DNA of 8,631 bases from Acidobacteriota bacterium (GTDB lineage Bacteria; Acidobacteriota; Terriglobia; Acidiferrales; UBA7541). Below, piece after piece: positions 5,880 to 8,631 of this stretch; within the stretch, counting starts at the first letter, position 1, and each line of letters starts with the position of its first letter. The stretch is taken from contig PMOP01000270.1 in assembly GCA_003161495.1 (NCBI GenBank), positions 1-8,631 on the forward strand, read 5' to 3'. Made by a program: the position numbers and the translations under genes. The notes beneath the pieces are model-generated. The model saw nothing but the letters and a program-made list of their open reading frames with translations, searched no databases and was not told the DNA's origin.

Positions 5880-6617
5880 TTACTTTGCAATATTCTTACC
5901 GAAGTTGAAGCATGGACCGATGGAAAACCGCGTCGTCAACCGGCCATCCTTCAAGAGATCGCTGAACAGGTGGTCGTAAACCAGGTCCGCCTGAATTCTC
6001 AATCCCACGTGCTTGGAAAATAGATAATCTACTCCGCCGCCAAATCCGTAGAACCCCGTCCAGTCCGTCTTCCTTCCCGAGGGCGCCAATTGCGCAACGA
6101 CGGCGGTGGCAATCGGATCTCCGGGATTCGGCGTGGCAACTTCGTAAATCGCCCCGATGGATGGGCGGATGAACAGGGTTACATGCGAAAAGTGACGGTA
6201 GGCGAGTTGCGGACCGGCCGCAAACGTCTGCGTTCTGGAATGCGTGGGCACGGATAGCGTGTATCCGGGGGGAATTTGTCCCGCGAGCGCCAGAGCCTGA
6301 AACTGCGTCGCCAATTGCTGTTGTAACGCATCGGTCAGCAGGCTTGGAGTAAGCGTGAGAGTCCCTTCGGAAATACTGTAATCGAAGCCGAGCGAATACC
6401 AGGTTTTGGGCCTTACACCCATCTGAAACTGAAATCCGTTTTCAAACAGGCCCACATGCGGGCTGTCCAGAAAAGCGTATCCGCCGAACGCATCGAAGCG
6501 CGACACGTATTTCTGCTGGGCATAGGCGGGCGAAATCGCGAGAAGCGAAAAGAGCGCAGCGAAAATTACGACTCCGGCGGCCTTTCTCATAAAATTCAAT
6601 CGATTTGAATTTTTCAT
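5880..6617 (-). CDS. Outer-membrane beta-barrel protein
   Basis: The product has 245 residues from the ATG at 6617-6615, preceded by GAGG five bases ahead; an in-frame start at 6656 would put 13 residues in front of the signal peptide. Residues 1-33 form a signal peptide (hydrophobic core AAGVVIFAALFSLLAIS, cleavage after AYA). The mature part opens with KYVSRFDAFGGYAF and then shows alternating aromatic strands: QFQMGVRPKTWYSLGFDYS, FAAGPQLAYRHFSHVTLFIRPSIGAIYE, FYGFGGGVDYLFSKHVGLRIQADLVYDHLF and TTRFSIGPCFNFGK. This is the style of 8-strand OmpA/OMP_b-brl type barrels, common in Acidobacteriota. A Gln/Ala-rich insert (about 100-130, LLTDALQQQL...) would be an extracellular loop. The protein ends NIAK, not with the C-terminal aromatic usual for BAM substrates. 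Role unknown: passive porin or structural protein. The gene is single. Confidence 0.82.
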   Translation of the reverse strand: MKNSNRLNFMRKAAGVVIFAALFSLLAISPAYAQQKYVSRFDAFGGYAFLDSPHVGLFENGFQFQMGVRPKTWYSLGFDYSISEGTLTLTPSLLTDALQQQLATQFQALALAGQIPPGYTLSVPTHSRTQTFAAGPQLAYRHFSHVTLFIRPSIGAIYEVATPNPGDPIATAVVAQLAPSGRKTDWTGFYGFGGGVDYLFSKHVGLRIQADLVYDHLFSDLLKDGRLTTRFSIGPCFNFGKNIAK

Positions 6618-6930
6618 GTGCGCCTCGCGTCCTAAGTGTCTTCGTAACACGCGCAATTAAACTTCACAATTCAAAAACTTCATTCGGAATATTTTTTCTT
6701 TTCCTAGTGGTTAGAGCAATCCGCTTGCTGCCTCTCCGAAACGTACGCGGAGATTATGCGGACACATCATGTTTGTCAATCATCTAACAGGAACCCGTCC
6801 CCCCGAAGAGTTAACAAATAATTTTTGCTGTGGAGTAGAAAAAGCAGGGCGCTCGAATTACTCCGAGCGCCCCATATTTCTCGGGAATGGCAAGCAGTCA
6901 TCCCTGTTTTAGCAGTCTCATTCCCAAGCG
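6618..6930. other. Intergenic region upstream of the OMP gene
   Basis: No gene is supported here. It holds the leader of the OMP gene (AT-rich, 6650-6715), a hairpin TCTCCG-AAACGTACG-CGGAGA (6733-6753) that could be an operator or leader structure of that gene, and the terminator of the Ig protein gene (6839-6872). No sigma-70 promoter pair with good spacing stood out. Confidence 0.5.
6839..6872 (-). terminator. Rho-independent terminator of the Ig-like protein gene
   Basis: GGGCGCTCG (6847-6855) and CGAGCGCCC (6864-6872) form a perfect 9-bp GC-rich stem with an 8-base loop. Read on the minus strand the stem is followed by TGCTTTTTC, giving the U tract. It lies about 60 bases beyond the stop codon of the gene ending at 6931, on its own strand. 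Confidence 0.85.
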
Positions 6931-8631
6931 CTATTCGATGCTGAGCGTGACGCTTGCCGAGTGCTGCGCCGTCCCGCTCAATCCCGTCACCGTGACCGTA
7001 TAGTTGCCCGGCGGCGTGACATTGTTATTCAAAGGAGTCGCGGTTGTGCAGCCCACGAGCGAAGCTCCAAGTCCGCCGGCCACGATCAGCCACAGGACCA
7101 GCGCGGCGCGTGCCGGCACGAGCGCGCCCCAAGCCGTCCGCTTCCGCATGGCTAACAGCCCCGCGGCGAATATCGTCGTGAGCAGTCCCAGCGGACCCGT
7201 TGGGAAATTCTTCCCCGCGGGAATTCGCTGGATCGCCGCTCCGGCGGTGGCCGTAACCGTCAACGTTACTTTTGTTGCCGTGGTACCCGGCGTCACGGGA
7301 TCCTGGCTGAACTGCGCGGTTGTCCCTGTTGGCAGTCCGAGGACGGCCAACTGGACGGCGCCGGCAAAGCCATTTGCGGTTGGATTGATCGTTATGGAGA
7401 TGGGAGTCGGTTGACCAGGAACAACATTCACAGTCGAGCCAGGACCAACCACGCTGAAATCGTCGATGGTGAAGCTGCTCGCGGTGGAGGTGCCTCCTCC
7501 GGGCGTCGGGCTAGTCACGGTGACGTTCACAGCGCCGCCGTGCGAAATGTCCGCCGCCGGGATGGTCGCCGTGAGCTGGGTTGCGTTAACGAAGGTGGTC
7601 GGTTCCGCCTTCCCATTCAGGCCGGCGGTGGAAGTCGAAACAAATCCCGAGCCGTTGATCGTGAGCGTGAAGCCCGTGCCGGCCGGAGCGTGCGCCGGCA
7701 AGAGGCTTCCGATCGACGGGGCAGGGTTGTTAACCGTAAGAGTATCTAATGTACTGGTAATCGATCCGCTCGTTGCGGTGATCTGCGAAGTGCCCGTGCC
7801 TGCGCCCGTTGCCAGCCCGGTGTTCGCGCCGATGGTTGCTACGGATGGCGTCGCCGATGACCAGGTAACGCTCGCGCTGATATTTTGCGTCGAGTTGTCG
7901 CTGTACGTTCCCGTGGCCACGAATTGCTGCGTCAACCCCACAACAATTGTGGGATTCGCCGGCGTCACCTTGATGGACACGAGCGTCGGCGCTGCGATCG
8001 TTAACGTGCCCGTCGCATCGCTGGCCAGGTAATTCGCGTTGGCGAGCGACGCGTCTACGGCGTAACTGCCAGCGCTCGTCGGTGCCGTAGTGGTGGGACC
8101 ATATACAGTTCCCCCAGTGCCCGTGTAGGAAACGGAAACCCCTGTCAGAGCGCTCGGGTTAGTCGTCACGGTGGCAGACTTCGGCGTGCCATCGTAGGTC
8201 TGTGAGAGATTCGAGAGCGTGAGCGTCGCCGAAGCTTTCGCCAGCGTCACCAGGAAAGCCGCGCTGGTCGCGGCGGCGTAGTTGTTATCCGCCGCCTTGG
8301 TCGCCGTCAGCGAACAAGTCCCGCCGGCATTCGTCACGCTGACCGTCGTGCCAGAAACCGAGCAGCCCGTCGATGCACCGGCGCTAAAGCTCAGAGCACC
8401 TGTGCCACTGCCGCCCGTAGCCGTCGCCGTTCCAGTCGTCCCATAAGTCACGCTGGCCGGAGCAGTTACAGTCAGTGCCGCTTGGCTGGCTGTCGATAGT
8501 GCTACTGGAAACGCCGCGCTGGTCGCAGCAGCGTAATTGTTATCCGCCGCCTTCGTCGCCGTCACGGAACAAGTCCCGGCGGCATTGCTGACGCTGACTG
8601 TTGTGCCCGAGACGGAGCATCCAGTGGATGC
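6931..8631 (-). CDS. Ig-like repeat surface protein, 5' end missing (runs off right edge)
   Basis: The frame is open to the last base, so this is the C-terminal 566 residues of a longer protein. From the edge inward: a repeated module with GCSVSGTT and TATKAADNNYAAATSAAF, present twice with an 85-residue period; an MBG-type domain (7993-8235, YDGTPKSATVTT...AGSYAV...GTLTI); a Big_2-type domain (7729-7989, TQQFVATGTYSDNS...VTWSS...VATI); an IPT/TIG-like domain (7465-7728); and a beta domain (7243-7464, FAGAVQLAVLGLPTGTTAQFS). Two hydrophobic segments follow (7147-7206 and 7048-7107) separated by MRKR-type basic residues; the second ends in LVGC. The tail PPGNYTVTVTGLSGTAQHSASVTLSIE-like strands (6934-7010) completes a beta sandwich. 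Acidobacteriota have many such adhesin or extracellular structural proteins; the exact role is unknown. No catalytic motif is visible in this part. Confidence 0.88.
   Translation of the reverse strand, partial: ASTGCSVSGTTVSVSNAAGTCSVTATKAADNNYAAATSAAFPVALSTASQAALTVTAPASVTYGTTGTATATGGSGTGALSFSAGASTGCSVSGTTVSVTNAGGTCSLTATKAADNNYAAATSAAFLVTLAKASATLTLSNLSQTYDGTPKSATVTTNPSALTGVSVSYTGTGGTVYGPTTTAPTSAGSYAVDASLANANYLASDATGTLTIAAPTLVSIKVTPANPTIVVGLTQQFVATGTYSDNSTQNISASVTWSSATPSVATIGANTGLATGAGTGTSQITATSGSITSTLDTLTVNNPAPSIGSLLPAHAPAGTGFTLTINGSGFVSTSTAGLNGKAEPTTFVNATQLTATIPAADISHGGAVNVTVTSPTPGGGTSTASSFTIDDFSVVGPGSTVNVVPGQPTPISITINPTANGFAGAVQLAVLGLPTGTTAQFSQDPVTPGTTATKVTLTVTATAGAAIQRIPAGKNFPTGPLGLLTTIFAAGLLAMRKRTAWGALVPARAALVLWLIVAGGLGASLVGCTTATPLNNNVTPPGNYTVTVTGLSGTAQHSASVTLSIE
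8254..8376. repeat. Near-identical repeat copy A in the Ig-like gene
   Basis: This copy matches 8509-8631 at 255-base (85-codon) offset, with many silent changes. It encodes the GCSVSGTTVSV...TATKAADNN...SAAF block. It is a coding repeat, not an insertion element, and the second copy reaches the window edge, so the array may continue beyond. Confidence 0.75.
8509..8631. repeat. Near-identical repeat copy B in the Ig-like gene
   Basis: This is the partner of the copy at 8254-8376, cut by the window end. The difference between the two copies is mostly at third codon positions, suggesting old duplication under protein-level constraint. Confidence 0.7.

Noticed and set aside
7466..8032. Long plus-strand open frame inside the Ig-like gene
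   Set aside because: It mirrors Val/Thr/Ala-rich repeats on the real strand. Its translation is low in charged residues and it has no ribosome binding site; the minus strand has clear Ig-type domains.
1..8631. CRISPR arrays, tRNA, rRNA, transposase genes
   Set aside because: No regular direct repeats with spacers, no cloverleaf-like or rRNA-like segments, and no transposase motif were seen. The only regular repeats are coding repeats at the right edge.

Overview
The window looks like a chromosomal segment of a soil-type Acidobacteriota bacterium. I infer this from recognised family styles, not from a search: a long secreted Ig-like repeat protein with the acidobacterial C-terminal layout, a small CLDCG protein of a type I associate with that phylum, a DUF6941-type protein and a signal-peptide OMP barrel. 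No rRNA, tRNA, CRISPR array or transposase gene was seen.

Layout from left to right. (1) 86-571 (+) is a small membrane-anchored CLDCG protein. It converges on the next block across a spacer with a strong hairpin (598-633). (2) 729-1846 (-) is a compact, visibly AT-richer three-gene unit, read from right to left. It holds a stand-alone RNase-toxin-like domain of the polymorphic-toxin type (1505-1846), a CPxC/CPCC zinc-ribbon protein whose ATG overlaps the toxin stop as ATGA (1170-1508), and a DUF6941-like protein 3 bases further on (729-1166). The best reading is a toxin plus probable immunity protein detached from any large delivery protein. (3) 2010-3173 (-) is a secreted NlpC/P60 peptidase with an unassigned C-terminal domain. 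(4) 3482-5782 (+) diverges from it across a spacer carrying a perfect 6-base-arm palindrome. It encodes an FAD-dependent DAO-family oxidoreductase fused to a C-terminal cyclic-nucleotide-binding-like domain whose phosphate-binding cassette has lost its key Glu and Arg. (5) 5880-6617 (-) is a secreted outer-membrane beta-barrel protein. (6) 6931-8631 (-) is the 3' part of a very long Ig-like repeat surface protein. It runs off the right edge and ends in a clear rho-independent terminator (6839-6872).

The most interesting parts are the toxin/immunity/DUF6941 unit, which has no obvious delivery gene and no good ribosome binding site for the toxin, and the oxidoreductase-cNMP fusion. The Ig protein also deserves a look: its last beta domain appears split by two membrane helices, the second ending in an internal lipobox-like LVGC. 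Apart from the toxin unit, the genes look like independent transcription units, not one pathway.
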